A DNA stretch of 64,000 nucleotides, taken from assembly GCF_014306105.1 (NCBI RefSeq), contig NZ_JACRVF010000001.1:496001-560000 (forward strand), given 5' to 3'. Both the position numbers and the translations under genes were made by a program. Source of the stretch: Pontibacter cellulosilyticus (GTDB taxonomy: Bacteria; Bacteroidota; Bacteroidia; Cytophagales; Hymenobacteraceae). The notes below the pieces were generated by a model. The model made no database searches. It was not told the DNA's origin and saw nothing but the letters and a program-made list of their open reading frames with translations. Of this stretch, positions 19,210-28,077 are shown in pieces; position 1 is the stretch's first letter, and every line of letters starts with the position of its first letter.

Positions 19210-19270
19210 AGACATTGGGAACTTTTATCCGAATTACCTGACAGGAGAGGAGAAGCTATAAAATAACAAA

Positions 19271-19291
19271 AGCCGGCTTTAAGGGCCGGCT
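19271..19291 (-). terminator. Intrinsic terminator after secG
   Basis: AGCCGGC and GCCGGCT pair around a 7-base loop. On the minus strand the stem is followed by TTTTGTTATTTT, 25 bases beyond the secG stop. Confidence 0.78.
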
Positions 19292-19315
19292 CTGTTTATA
19301 CTTGTAATCTTGATC

Positions 19316-19702
19316 TTAGTCGTTTGCAGTATCGATCATGCCTGGGATCTCGGCTGCACCTGGGATAGCTGCAGTTGTATCGGCAGATGTGCCAGGAAGT
19401 GTAGAAGGAGTAGCAGGCATGTTAGACTGACGTGCACGCTCTTCGTTTATACTTCTGATGCCCTCGCCTTCATTGGCAGAGCTAACCATCATGTGTGTGC
19501 CAAGTGTAAGAACTACCAGTGCAATGGCAAAGCCCCAGGTAAGTTTCTCCAGCAGGTCTCCGGTGCGCTTTACACCCATCAACTGGCTGGTGCTACCGCC
19601 AAATTGGCTTGAAAGTCCGCCTCCTTTAGGATTCTGAGCCAACACAACCAAAATAAGCAGCACGCAAATGAATACAATAATACTGATAAGGGCGATGTAC
19701 AT
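19316..19702 (-). CDS. secG: Preprotein translocase subunit SecG
   Basis: The 128-residue protein is the small SecYEG subunit. It has two membrane helices (IALISIIVFICVLLILVVLA near residues 3-22 and FAIALVVLTLGTHMMV near 58-73). The conserved loop AQNPKGGGLSSQFGGS and the MGVKRTGDLLEKLTW segment lie between them. The C-terminal tail (residues 85-128) is longer than in E. coli, rich in Ala, Thr and Pro, and likely unstructured. It starts one base after the stop of the TPR gene, within the lptE-containing operon. Confidence 0.93.
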   Translation of the reverse strand: MYIALISIIVFICVLLILVVLAQNPKGGGLSSQFGGSTSQLMGVKRTGDLLEKLTWGFAIALVVLTLGTHMMVSSANEGEGIRSINEERARQSNMPATPSTLPGTSADTTAAIPGAAEIPGMIDTAND

Positions 19703-19703
19703 A

Positions 19704-20981
19704 TTAGCTTAAGTTTTGTAATTTTTCTATCTGTTCAGCAAAGTAACTCTTTTTTTCCGGATTTTTCAAAATGAGTTGCTCATATATTTTAATGGCTTTC
19801 TTTATTTTCCCTTGCTTCACAAATATATTGGCAAGGCTTTCAGAAGCCATTCCTTTCTTGATCTTAGTGCTCTTAAGCGACAAATCTTCCTGTGGCTCAG
19901 GCTTAATTTTAATGTTAGCCATCGTTTTGAGCCTTGGGTTCAGCTTTAGGAATTGGTCGATCAGGTCGAGTTGGTTGCTTAGCGAGTGCTGCGTTGGTTG
20001 CACAGCTTTTTCGAGCTCATGCGTTTTGCTATACTCTAATATAAGCTCCGGGTGGAAGCCTACTGGCCGCTGGCGCGTATAATCGTCTTTTAGCTGAAGC
20101 ACTTCGCCCATTCGGCTGGAGCCCATCCAATAGCCAAGCGCATCTTCAGCATACATGTGGTCTATCTCATCAAACGTATAGTTGATCGCTGCATCAGCGG
20201 CATCATCAACTGTGGCATCTTCATCAGGTTCTTCAGTGTCCGGACTTACTGCATCTGCTGTCTCAGCTGGCTTTGAGTAAGTATGCTTTATATCTTCCTC
20301 CAGTTCCGCTAAAGCTTCTTCTGTTTCCGGGAGGTGATCTGCTACTTCTTGTTCTATTTCTGCTACAGTTTCAGGGTCCGGTTTTTGGGCCAGAAGATCT
20401 GTAAAAGAGGAGCTGAGGCTGTTAATGGTAAGCAGCATGGCTAGTTCAGAGTCAATCTGCTGTTGTTCCGCTTCAATGGCTGCCGGGGAATCCTCTGTTA
20501 CTGCTGGTAAGTCTTTAGATTCATCACTAATGTCGAGCTTTTCAACTTCCTCAATATCATCTTCCAACTCCACTACCTCATATACTTCTGCTGGCATGCT
20601 CTCCTCTAAAGCAGCAGTTTCATCAAGTATAACCTCTTCAGCAATAGTAATTTCTTCTGGCTCTGGCGTTACTTCCTCTTGAGGAAGTGTTAAATTATTG
20701 TTTTCCGGTGCTGTAGCAGCTGCTTCTTCAAATACAGGCTCGGCAACTGTAGAAGTATAGATAATGCGTTTTAGTAGCTGCCGATCTGTGGCATAAGAAG
20801 AGGCTTTGCGCAATCGCTGCGTCGAAAGCATACTTCCTTTATCATAAGCAGATTTGGCAAGCAGAAGGTGTGCAGTCTGGCAATAGGGGAAAGTAGCGGC
20901 CACCTTCTCCAGCTCTTCGGTTTGCTGGTCGGAGATGTTCGCTACCTGTTTTATCAGTTTAAGAAAAGCTGATTTGTTCAT
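19704..20981 (-). CDS. Acidic protein with C-terminal tetratricopeptide-like repeat
   Basis: The 425-residue protein has a helical N-terminal domain with FPYCQTAHLLLAKSAYDKGS and LRKASSYATDRQLLKRIIY, recurrent in Bacteroidota. A long, strongly acidic, low-complexity middle (about residues 90-270, mostly Glu, Asp, Ala, Pro, Thr) follows. The C-terminus holds a TPR-like helix pair (LANIFVKQGKIKKAIKIYEQLILKNPEKKSYF, seen as GKIKKAIKIYEQLILKNP). It has no signal peptide. The position between lptE and secG suggests an envelope-biogenesis link. The biochemical role is unknown. Confidence 0.72.
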   Translation of the reverse strand: MNKSAFLKLIKQVANISDQQTEELEKVAATFPYCQTAHLLLAKSAYDKGSMLSTQRLRKASSYATDRQLLKRIIYTSTVAEPVFEEAAATAPENNNLTLPQEEVTPEPEEITIAEEVILDETAALEESMPAEVYEVVELEDDIEEVEKLDISDESKDLPAVTEDSPAAIEAEQQQIDSELAMLLTINSLSSSFTDLLAQKPDPETVAEIEQEVADHLPETEEALAELEEDIKHTYSKPAETADAVSPDTEEPDEDATVDDAADAAINYTFDEIDHMYAEDALGYWMGSSRMGEVLQLKDDYTRQRPVGFHPELILEYSKTHELEKAVQPTQHSLSNQLDLIDQFLKLNPRLKTMANIKIKPEPQEDLSLKSTKIKKGMASESLANIFVKQGKIKKAIKIYEQLILKNPEKKSYFAEQIEKLQNLS

Positions 20982-21016
20982 TTAGTATGGGTGATACTTT
21001 ATATGATAGTGTCTAA

Positions 21017-21544
21017 CTACCAGTCTGCTACCGTTTTATTGAAAACATCTACTACAAGGCGTTCTGTAAGCGCATCGATCTCCGATGGGGAGATCTGTGT
21101 TACATCACGGCCTTGCTGGAAATCCTGCGAAATGCTAAACAACCTGTCGAAACTCTTTTCGGGGTTTTTAGCATTCGTGAATCTTACCTGTATGCCTAAA
21201 GTAAGCCTGTTAAGACCTGCAATATCGTTTACGCCTTCGCGCTGAATGGCTGCTGGCGTATAGGTAAAGCTAACAATCTGTCCTTCTAATTGCAAATCGC
21301 CGTCGCGCTGCACAATGTTAAGATTGGAGTTGCGCTGGTAAAATATTTTAAAGTTGTTTGTTACCAGCTGCGTCAGGTTTGCAGGGCCTTCGCCGGTGCT
21401 GTTCTCAAAGTTTTGGATAGAGATAGTTTGCACATCCGGTGGAAGGGTAGAGCCGGAAAAAGAGTAGATGCCGCAGCCTCCGCAAAGTATAAGCAGCAAG
21501 GGCAGCGCCAACAACCATACTTTGTTACTATTCTTCAATGTCAT
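21017..21544 (-). CDS. lptE: LptE-family LPS-assembly lipoprotein
   Basis: The 175-residue protein has a hydrophobic N-terminus ending in ILCGGCGIYSFSGSTLP. A lipid-modified cysteine before GIYSF is typical of LptE. The strand pattern TISIQNFENSTGEGPANL, then QLEGQIVSFTYTP and LTLGIQVRFTNAKNPEKSF, matches the LptE/secretin-like fold that plugs the LptD barrel during LPS insertion. Its ATG lies inside the last codons of the sigma54 activator gene (17-base overlap), so translation is probably coupled. Confidence 0.85.
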   Translation of the reverse strand: MTLKNSNKVWLLALPLLLILCGGCGIYSFSGSTLPPDVQTISIQNFENSTGEGPANLTQLVTNNFKIFYQRNSNLNIVQRDGDLQLEGQIVSFTYTPAAIQREGVNDIAGLNRLTLGIQVRFTNAKNPEKSFDRLFSISQDFQQGRDVTQISPSEIDALTERLVVDVFNKTVADW

Positions 21545-22805
21545 ACTGCTTTAATTTGCGGTAAAGGGTTCTCTCTGATATTCCAAGGTCCTGTGCGGCA
21601 TACTTACGCTTGTTGTTGTGCTTTTTGAGCGCCTTAAGTATAAGCTCCTTCTCTTTATCCTCTAAAGATAAGCTTTCCTCTTCTGTTTCGTGCGGAATAT
21701 CCTCTACTTTTTGATCTTCGTAATCCTGCATCTGCGCCTGTTTTACCGGTAAGTAAAAGGCTTCGTGCTGCTTAGGCTCTTGGTGCTGATAGGTAGTTCT
21801 GCCATTAACAGTTTCAATGCCGTCGAATAAATGGCCGTGCTCTTTTATCAGTTCCTGCTCGTTGTGCTGGTTTGTCATGATCTCGAACACCAGTTTCTTC
21901 AGCTCCGACACATCACGGCGCATGTCAAACAACACCTTGTATAGTATATCCCGCTCCGAGAAGTGTTGCTCTGATGCAGAGGCTTCTTTGCTTAAAACTG
22001 CAGGTAAGTTACTTTGCTCGCGTGGCAGGTAGTGTCTTAATTTATTAGCATCGATTTCACGGTCATACTCAAGCACCGAGATCTGCTCCACAATATTCTT
22101 CAGCTGGCGAATATTACCCGGAAACCTAAATGCAAGTAGCTCTTGTACCGCATCAGGTGTAAGTGTAATAGGCTTTACTTTATACTTCTCCGAAAAATCG
22201 GCAGCGAACTTTCTGAACAGCAGGTAGATATCGTCGCCACGCTCACGAAGAGGCGGTACCGTAATGGGCACTGTATTCAGGCGATAGTATAGATCCTCAC
22301 GGAAACGTCCTTTCTCAACGGCATTAAGCAGGTTCACATTGGTAGCCGCTACCACACGTACGTCAGTCTTCTGTACTTTAGAGGAGCCCACCTTTATAAA
22401 CTCGCCATTTTCAAGCACGCGCAGCAGCCTGGCTTGTGTACCAAGTGGCATTTCACCTATCTCGTCCAGGAATATAGTCCCGCCGTCAGTTACTTCAAAA
22501 TAGCCTTTGCGGGTATCATGTGCACCTGTAAACGAGCCTTTTTCGTGGCCAAACAGTTCAGAGTCGATGGTGCCTTCGGGTATGGCGCCGCAGTTGATGG
22601 CAATAAACTGGCCGTGCTTTCGCGGGCTCAGCTGGTGTATGATTTTAGAGAACGACTCCTTGCCGCTGCCGCTCTCGCCGGTAATAAGCACTGTCATTTC
22701 GGTAGGAGCCACTTGGGCTGCTACTTGTATGGCGTGGTTCAGCAAGGGTGAGTTGCCTATGATGCCAAAACGCTGCTTTATACTTTGTATATCAATGTTG
22801 CGCAT
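21528..22805 (-). CDS. Sigma54-dependent Fis-family transcriptional activator without receiver domain
   Basis: The 425-residue protein begins almost at once with the AAA+ domain. Walker A is [10 protein letters not shown], the sigma54 contact loop is [13 protein letters not shown] (GSFTGA instead of GAFTGA), and Walker B is [23 protein letters not shown] and the arginine-finger region [14 protein letters not shown] follow. The end is a Fis-type helix-turn-helix ([19 protein letters not shown]). There is no response-regulator or GAF domain, so its activity may be set by level or by partners. It lies between miaB and lptE in a gene order I associate with other Bacteroidota, which suggests envelope or stress control. 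Its targets are unknown. Confidence 0.92.
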   Translation of the reverse strand: MRNIDIQSIKQRFGIIGNSPLLNHAIQVAAQVAPTEMTVLITGESGSGKESFSKIIHQLSPRKHGQFIAINCGAIPEGTIDSELFGHEKGSFTGAHDTRKGYFEVTDGGTIFLDEIGEMPLGTQARLLRVLENGEFIKVGSSKVQKTDVRVVAATNVNLLNAVEKGRFREDLYYRLNTVPITVPPLRERGDDIYLLFRKFAADFSEKYKVKPITLTPDAVQELLAFRFPGNIRQLKNIVEQISVLEYDREIDANKLRHYLPREQSNLPAVLSKEASASEQHFSERDILYKVLFDMRRDVSELKKLVFEIMTNQHNEQELIKEHGHLFDGIETVNGRTTYQHQEPKQHEAFYLPVKQAQMQDYEDQKVEDIPHETEEESLSLEDKEKELILKALKKHNNKRKYAAQDLGISERTLYRKLKQYDIEE

Positions 22806-22807
22806 TT

Positions 22808-22895
22808 CATTGGATTTGAAGATTAGGAAATTTGGAGAATTGAAGATGTTCTGAAGCTCATTTTACAGGCTTTCACATCTTTGTACTACCCAAAT
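22808..22895. repeat. Intergenic degenerate 7-8 base repeats facing each other
   Basis: GATTTGAAGATTAGGAAATT followed by GAGAATTGAAGATG on one side faces an inverted arm with ACATCTTTG and CCAAATCTAATC. It lies between miaB and the sigma54 activator gene. The layout is similar to those at 24395-24510, 32911-32970 and 39440-39570. Confidence 0.4.
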
Positions 22896-24329
22896 CTAAT
22901 CGATAGCCTCGCCGAACAGGGTGCCTACGCTGCAGTCGTGCACCAGCACGTTCACGTAATCACCTTTCTTGTAGTGCTTCTTATCAAAGATAACTACTTT
23001 GTTCTGGTCGTTGCGGCCGCTTAATTGCTCTTTTGATTTTTTAGAAAAGTTTTCAACCAGCACCTTGTGCACCTTACCAACGTCACGCTTATTGCGATTA
23101 AGCGAAGTTTCACGCTGCTTGTTTATGATCTCGTCCAGGCGACGTTTCTTAACTTCCAGCGGAATATCATCTTCCAGTTTTCTGGCAGCCAAAGTACCCG
23201 GACGCTCAGAATAGAAGAACATGTAAGAGTAATCGTACTGCACGTAATCCATCAATGACAGTGTATCTTGGTGCTCTTCTTCGGTTTCGGTGCAGAAGCC
23301 GGCGATCATATCAGAAGATATACCGCAGTCTTCACCAAGTATAGCTCGTATAGCATCTACTCGATTCAGGTACCACTCTCGGTCGTAGGTGCGGTTCATG
23401 AGTTCCAGCACGCGGGAATTACCACTCTGAGCCGGCAGGTGTATGTATTTACAGATGTTGTCGTACTTCTTCATGGTATAAAGTACTTCATCTGTAATGT
23501 CTTTAGGATGTGACGTAGAGAAACGCACACGCAGGTCAGGAGATACCAGCGCCACTTTTTCCAGCAGCTGGGCAAAGTTTACGCTTTCTGTTCCGTCTTC
23601 TGATGCCCATTTGTATGAGTCCACGTTCTGCCCCAGCAGTGTTACCTCTTTATATCCCTGTTCTACCAAAGCCTCTGCCTCACGCACAATTGAATGTGCA
23701 TCTCGGCTACGCTCACGGCCACGGGTAAACGGCACCACACAGAAAGAGCACATGTTATCGCAACCACGCATAATCGAGATAAAAGCACTCACGCCATTGC
23801 TGTTCAGGCGGATAGGGTTAATGTCAGCATAAGTCTCTTCACGCGAAAGCAGCACGTTTACAGCTTTATGGCCACCGTCCACTTCGTTGATCAGGTTTGG
23901 CAGATCACGGTAAGCATCCGGACCTACTACAAGATCTACAATTTTCTCTTCCTCCAGCAATGATTTCTTCAGACGCTCTGCCATACAGCCCAACACTCCG
24001 ACCATCATCTCAGGCTTCTTCTTTTTAAAGTAGTTGATCTGGCCTAAACGGTTACGAACGGTTTGTTCTGCCTTCTCACGTATAGAGCAGGTATTCAGAA
24101 ATACCAGGTCAGCCTGTGCAATATCAGAAGTAGTATCAAAACCATTCTCAAACATAATCGACGACACAATCTCACTATCAGAGAAATTCATGGCGCAGCC
24201 ATAGCTTTCTATGTATAGTTTGCGGCTTTTACCTGTTTGGGTTTCCTGTGTAATATGGGTGGTATCGCAGGCAGCTGCTTCTTCTGGCGTACGGCTATCT
24301 ATAAAATCTAAATCTACTATCGGATCCAT
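22896..24329 (-). CDS. miaB: tRNA-2-methylthio-N6-isopentenyladenosine37 synthase MiaB
   Basis: The 477-residue radical-SAM enzyme adds the 2-methylthio group to i6A37 of tRNAs reading U-starting codons. It has the N-terminal UPF0004 domain ([43 protein letters not shown]). The radical-SAM cysteines are in [22 protein letters not shown] (seen here as [18 protein letters not shown]). A C-terminal TRAM domain ([20 protein letters not shown]) completes it. Length is normal. With mtaB and miaE it makes three A37-modification genes in this window. Confidence 0.96.
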   Translation of the reverse strand: MDPIVDLDFIDSRTPEEAAACDTTHITQETQTGKSRKLYIESYGCAMNFSDSEIVSSIMFENGFDTTSDIAQADLVFLNTCSIREKAEQTVRNRLGQINYFKKKKPEMMVGVLGCMAERLKKSLLEEEKIVDLVVGPDAYRDLPNLINEVDGGHKAVNVLLSREETYADINPIRLNSNGVSAFISIMRGCDNMCSFCVVPFTRGRERSRDAHSIVREAEALVEQGYKEVTLLGQNVDSYKWASEDGTESVNFAQLLEKVALVSPDLRVRFSTSHPKDITDEVLYTMKKYDNICKYIHLPAQSGNSRVLELMNRTYDREWYLNRVDAIRAILGEDCGISSDMIAGFCTETEEEHQDTLSLMDYVQYDYSYMFFYSERPGTLAARKLEDDIPLEVKKRRLDEIINKQRETSLNRNKRDVGKVHKVLVENFSKKSKEQLSGRNDQNKVVIFDKKHYKKGDYVNVLVHDCSVGTLFGEAID

Positions 24330-24394
24330 GCTAATTATTTTACTGCTGCAAATATACTATAATCTCTTCAAAACCGTGACAGAATGGCAGGCCT

Positions 24395-24510
24395 TTTAAA
24401 AATTATGAATTAGGAATTAAGAATGATAAATTAAACTTGGTGTACTTATCTCATTAAGTATGACTTCCGATTATTTTCATTCATAATTATAATTCAACAT
24501 TTAGAATTTG
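24395..24510. repeat. AT-rich intergenic inverted repeat built of 7-base units
   Basis: TTATGAATTAGGAATTAAGA on the left faces CATTCATAATTATAATTCAA on the right. The left arm is a degenerate tandem of GAATTAN units. It lies between pabB and miaB (192-base spacer). I see no gene in the spacer. Confidence 0.4.
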
Positions 24511-24521
24511 AAGGCGCAAGT

Positions 24522-25814
24522 TTAACCTTGGTTTAATACCTTCATGATTGCCTGCGCCTTCAACAGGCATTCTTCATACTCGTGTTCAGGGTCGGAGTCG
24601 TAGGTGATGGCGCTGCCCACCATAAAAGATAGGTACTTGTTGCTGGCGTTGTATTGAATACTCCTGATCACTACATTAAAATCACAGTCGTTTTCTGGAG
24701 TGATATATCCGAAGGTGCCTGAGTATAGACCACGTTTTGTAACTTCCAGTTCTTCTATCAGCTGCATAGCGCTTATTTTAGGGGCACCCGTCATGCTACC
24801 CATCGGAAAAGCACCTGCCAATGCATCTATTAGATTATTCTCCTCTCTTAATTCACCGCTTACGGTTGAGATCATTTGCGACACTTGCCTGAAACCGTAT
24901 ATCCCGAACATTTCCTCTACCTGCACGGTTCCGACCCCGCAGGAACGGCTTAAATCATTTCGCACCAGGTCCACGATCATCATATTTTCGGCCAGTTCTT
25001 TCTCGTCGTGGCGCAGTTGGTGCTGTAGTTGCGCATCTTCTTCCGGGGTTTGTCCGCGCCTGATGGTACCCTTTATCGGTTGGGAAATCAGTTTAGGCCC
25101 TTCTTTTTTAAGAAAGCGTTCCGGAGAGGCACACAGCAGGTACTTATCGTTATACTTCAGGTAACCGGAAAATGGGGTAGGAGAAGCTTCGTTCAGAGCC
25201 AAGTATAAAGGTAAAGGGCTAACTTCTACGTCTTCAGCATAAAACTCCATGCAATAATTTAGCTCGTACACATCACCTTCCAGTATATGCGCTTTTATAC
25301 ATTCTACATTTGCTTTGTATATTTCCGGAGTTACCTTTTGCTGTATTTTAAGGTTGGAAGATGCCGCTGCAACTGGCGTGGGTAAGGCAATAATACTTTC
25401 AACTACTTCGCTTGTGTTGTTCTTTGTGCTTTTGATTGTTACACCGCCATCTTTAAAGTATAACTGTACCTCTGGCTCGAAAAAAAAGGCCAGCGGAAAA
25501 GCAAGATTATCTGAATTATGGCTATTGAGGTTTTCAATCTGGTTCTTTAGGTCATAGGCTAAATAACCACACCACATGTTATGCTGCTTCGAAAGCTCCT
25601 GCCGCATACTTTGCAGTACCTGCTGCTGATCGATTTTTACAGCGGCGCCCGAGGAGACAGCCAGCCTATGTTCAAAGCCATTATGCGGATAAGCTATGTC
25701 GTTTGGGTTGTAATAGGCAACAAAGCTATACTTATCAGCCCATGCAAGCGCTCTTTTTTGAAACTCACTTAAAGATATTGGCAGTTCCTCTGCTTTTATA
25801 GTTACCGTAAACAT
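24522..25814 (-). CDS. pabB: Aminodeoxychorismate synthase component I
   Basis: The 430-residue protein belongs to the chorismate-utilising enzymes that aminate chorismate for p-aminobenzoate and folate synthesis. Core motifs are SPERFLKKEGPKLISQPIKG, IKGTIRRGQTPEED, MIVDLVRNDLSRSCG, FPMGSMTGAPKISAM and SGTFGYITPENDCDFNVVIR. PabB and TrpE are close relatives. The short N-terminus and absence of other trp genes favour PabB. The glutaminase partner PabA is not in the window. Confidence 0.85.
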   Translation of the reverse strand: MFTVTIKAEELPISLSEFQKRALAWADKYSFVAYYNPNDIAYPHNGFEHRLAVSSGAAVKIDQQQVLQSMRQELSKQHNMWCGYLAYDLKNQIENLNSHNSDNLAFPLAFFFEPEVQLYFKDGGVTIKSTKNNTSEVVESIIALPTPVAAASSNLKIQQKVTPEIYKANVECIKAHILEGDVYELNYCMEFYAEDVEVSPLPLYLALNEASPTPFSGYLKYNDKYLLCASPERFLKKEGPKLISQPIKGTIRRGQTPEEDAQLQHQLRHDEKELAENMMIVDLVRNDLSRSCGVGTVQVEEMFGIYGFRQVSQMISTVSGELREENNLIDALAGAFPMGSMTGAPKISAMQLIEELEVTKRGLYSGTFGYITPENDCDFNVVIRSIQYNASNKYLSFMVGSAITYDSDPEHEYEECLLKAQAIMKVLNQG

Positions 25815-25826
25815 CCTTATCTGTGA

Positions 25827-27335
25827 CTATAGTGCTGACAGGGCTAATTTTGCCTTTGCATCGATACTGTTTTTATACTCATGGTCTTTGTAGCTCATCG
25901 CCTTCTGGAAGTATACTTTTGCCAATGCCTCCTGTTTTTGTTCTTTGTAAAGGTAGCCCAATTGCAATGCGGCATGCGGCGCAAAGTATAAATTTGTGTC
26001 GTCACAAATGGCAATCGTGTTTTTATAAAACTTAACAGCCTGTATCGTGTCCTGTAAACCGTGGAAAATACGTGCTTTTCTGTAAGTGAATTCTGCCTGC
26101 ACCGGAGTGGCCGCTTTTGTTGTATCCAAAGCTCTAAGTGCTGCAAGCGCTTCTTTGTAATATCCGCCATCAGACTGTAGCCTTGCCAGCAACAATGGTT
26201 TGATTGGCTTTTCCTGATTCATTACATACTTTGCGGCGTACTTGTCTTCTTCGATCTCTTCCTTGCCTAATTCACTTACTTTGTTGTAGTACCATAGCGC
26301 CTGTGGCTGGTGGTTACCCAGGTAATAAGCCAGATAAAGTTTGAAGTGCGCGGCTTTGATGTAATGCTCACCTTTGTGCTGCTTCAGAAATGTAAGATTA
26401 TGTGCTACAGATTTGTCAAAGTCACCGCGGTACAAGTATAAATCCGCAGCCATGTGCTGCAGGTACGGAAACTTAAGGTACTGGCTGCTTACCGGTCTGT
26501 TTAAAAAGTGCCGGAGTGCCTGTTCGCTGTGCTTTGTTTTTTTAAGCAGGTGCATGGCAGCAAATCGAAAGAGCAGGTTGTCAGGCTGGATTTTAATGGC
26601 ACTCTCAATTAACTGTATGGCCTGTCGTTCATTCTCCTGGTCCACCAGTTGCAGGGTAATGGCATACATAAGTTGCGCCTCTTCCTGGAAAGGATTCTCC
26701 TGTGTGGCTGCAGTTCTTAAGTTTGAAAGCCCAGATTTTATACTTCCCTTCATGCCGATGATGTTCAGAAACCACCTGTAGTTATCCGGCACTGAGCCGA
26801 TGAGCACCTGCAGCATACCCAGCGTCTTTTTGTTTGGTATAAAATCAGGGTGGCGCCTAGCGATGAAAGCATACTGTAAGTATGCCTGTCGGATATCCCA
26901 TGCAGCAGATAACTTATTGCCGAATAGCAACTTGCTGATACCTATCTGCATTTTTACTTCAGCTTGGGCGTAGCTTTTCCAGGTGCTGTTGCTTTTTAGT
27001 TTCTCTATCTGAAGCAACCTGTTTTCCTGGCTCTGCAAAAGTGCGTCGTAATTGGTAGCATCCTGTTGCACACACAGTTCCAGAAAGTCTCCGTAGTTTG
27101 CTACAAGCAGGGCAGCGGCATTTGCTGGATTCTGTTGCAGTTCTTGCTTTACCAGTTGCTCTGCAGTGCCAATCTTTAGCTTCAGGTATTCCTGGTGAGC
27201 TCTAAGCGTGGTTGTATTATAAACCGAAACGGCATGCAGGGGAAGGGTGCTTAGCAGTAAGAGGTAGAGCACCAAAAAAAAAGGATGGGGTTGAGCCATC
27301 CTTTTTAATAATATATATAAGCGTCGTGCGCTCAA
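25827..27335 (-). CDS. Exported tetratricopeptide repeat protein
   Basis: The 502-residue frame has a signal-like stretch FFLVLYLLLLSTLPLHAVS. The more plausible start is Met13 (27299), which gives MAQPHPFF and a classical signal peptide. The mature part is helical, with repeated TPR-like units (AIQLIESAIKIQPDNLLFRF, SVAHNLTFLKQHKGEHYIKA, AVKFYKNTIAICDDTNLYFA, LGYLYKEQKQEALAKVYFQK). It is probably a periplasmic scaffold; partners are unknown. The Met13 codon lies inside the stem of a terminator-like hairpin at 27278-27306. Its coding sequence has a run of nine T (27282-27274) that could slip. Confidence 0.75.
   Translation of the reverse strand: MSARRLYILLKRMAQPHPFFLVLYLLLLSTLPLHAVSVYNTTTLRAHQEYLKLKIGTAEQLVKQELQQNPANAAALLVANYGDFLELCVQQDATNYDALLQSQENRLLQIEKLKSNSTWKSYAQAEVKMQIGISKLLFGNKLSAAWDIRQAYLQYAFIARRHPDFIPNKKTLGMLQVLIGSVPDNYRWFLNIIGMKGSIKSGLSNLRTAATQENPFQEEAQLMYAITLQLVDQENERQAIQLIESAIKIQPDNLLFRFAAMHLLKKTKHSEQALRHFLNRPVSSQYLKFPYLQHMAADLYLYRGDFDKSVAHNLTFLKQHKGEHYIKAAHFKLYLAYYLGNHQPQALWYYNKVSELGKEEIEEDKYAAKYVMNQEKPIKPLLLARLQSDGGYYKEALAALRALDTTKAATPVQAEFTYRKARIFHGLQDTIQAVKFYKNTIAICDDTNLYFAPHAALQLGYLYKEQKQEALAKVYFQKAMSYKDHEYKNSIDAKAKLALSAL
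27278..27306 (-). terminator. Terminator-like hairpin overlapping the start of the TPR gene
   Basis: On the minus strand AAAAAGGATGG, a 7-base loop CTCAACC, and CCATCCTTTTT followed by more T form an 11-bp perfect stem with a T tract, 37 bases past the zinc-ribbon gene stop. The ATG at 27299 lies in the left arm. Confidence 0.75.
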
Positions 27336-27342
27336 TTTCTAA

Positions 27343-28074
27343 TTAGTATACACGCTGCTCCACACCAGCCAAGATACGGCCGCAGTGCTCGCATACAATA
27401 ACTTTCTTCTGTGCTGCAATGTCAGCCTGGCGCTGTGGCGGAACTGTATTGAAGCAACCACCGCAAGCATCACGCTTAACCGTTACTACCGCAAGGCCAT
27501 TGCGTACGTTTTTACGGATACGAGAATAAGCACTTAGCAAACGATCTTCAATGTTTGTTGATGCATCCTGACGTTCCTGCTCCAGTTTGTTTTCTTCTTC
27601 CTCGCTTTCAGAAACAATCTGATCCAGTTCGTGCTTCTTGTTGTCAAGGTCTTTGCGGCGCTCGTCTAAACGGTGCTTAGTACCCTCGATGTCGTTGTTT
27701 TTCTGCTCGATCTGGTAGTGAGCTTCTTTGATTTTCTTCTCAGCGATCTGGATCTCCAGTTTCTGAAGCTCAATCTCTTTTGTGATAGCATCGTATTCGC
27801 GGTTGTTGCGAACATTCTGCTGCTGATCTTCATACTTGCGGATTAGAACTTCTGCGTCTTTAATGGCTTGCTTACGCTGTGCGATAGAATCATTAAGTGC
27901 TGCGATCTCGTCATCAAACTTACGAACCCTCACCTCATAGCCTTCAATTTCATCTTCCAGGTCCTGAACCTCTTCGGGTAAGTCACCTCTAACGCGTCTA
28001 ATTTCATCAAGCTGCGAATCGATGCTCTGAAGCTTTAATAATGCTTCTAACTTGCTGGCTACAGTACTTTCCAT
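27343..28074 (-). CDS. C4-type zinc-ribbon coiled-coil protein
   Basis: The 243-residue protein is mostly a long antiparallel coiled coil (residues about 10-180, rich in Glu, Lys, Gln, Asp). It ends in a zinc ribbon with CGGCFNTVPP and VCEHCGRIL, i.e. two CxxC pairs. This is the CT398-like family found beside nif3 in many bacteria. The biochemical role is not established; a nucleic-acid or flagellar adaptor function has been suggested for relatives. It starts three bases after the nif3-like stop. Confidence 0.87.
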   Translation of the reverse strand: MESTVASKLEALLKLQSIDSQLDEIRRVRGDLPEEVQDLEDEIEGYEVRVRKFDDEIAALNDSIAQRKQAIKDAEVLIRKYEDQQQNVRNNREYDAITKEIELQKLEIQIAEKKIKEAHYQIEQKNNDIEGTKHRLDERRKDLDNKKHELDQIVSESEEEENKLEQERQDASTNIEDRLLSAYSRIRKNVRNGLAVVTVKRDACGGCFNTVPPQRQADIAAQKKVIVCEHCGRILAGVEQRVY

Positions 28075-28077
28075 GTA

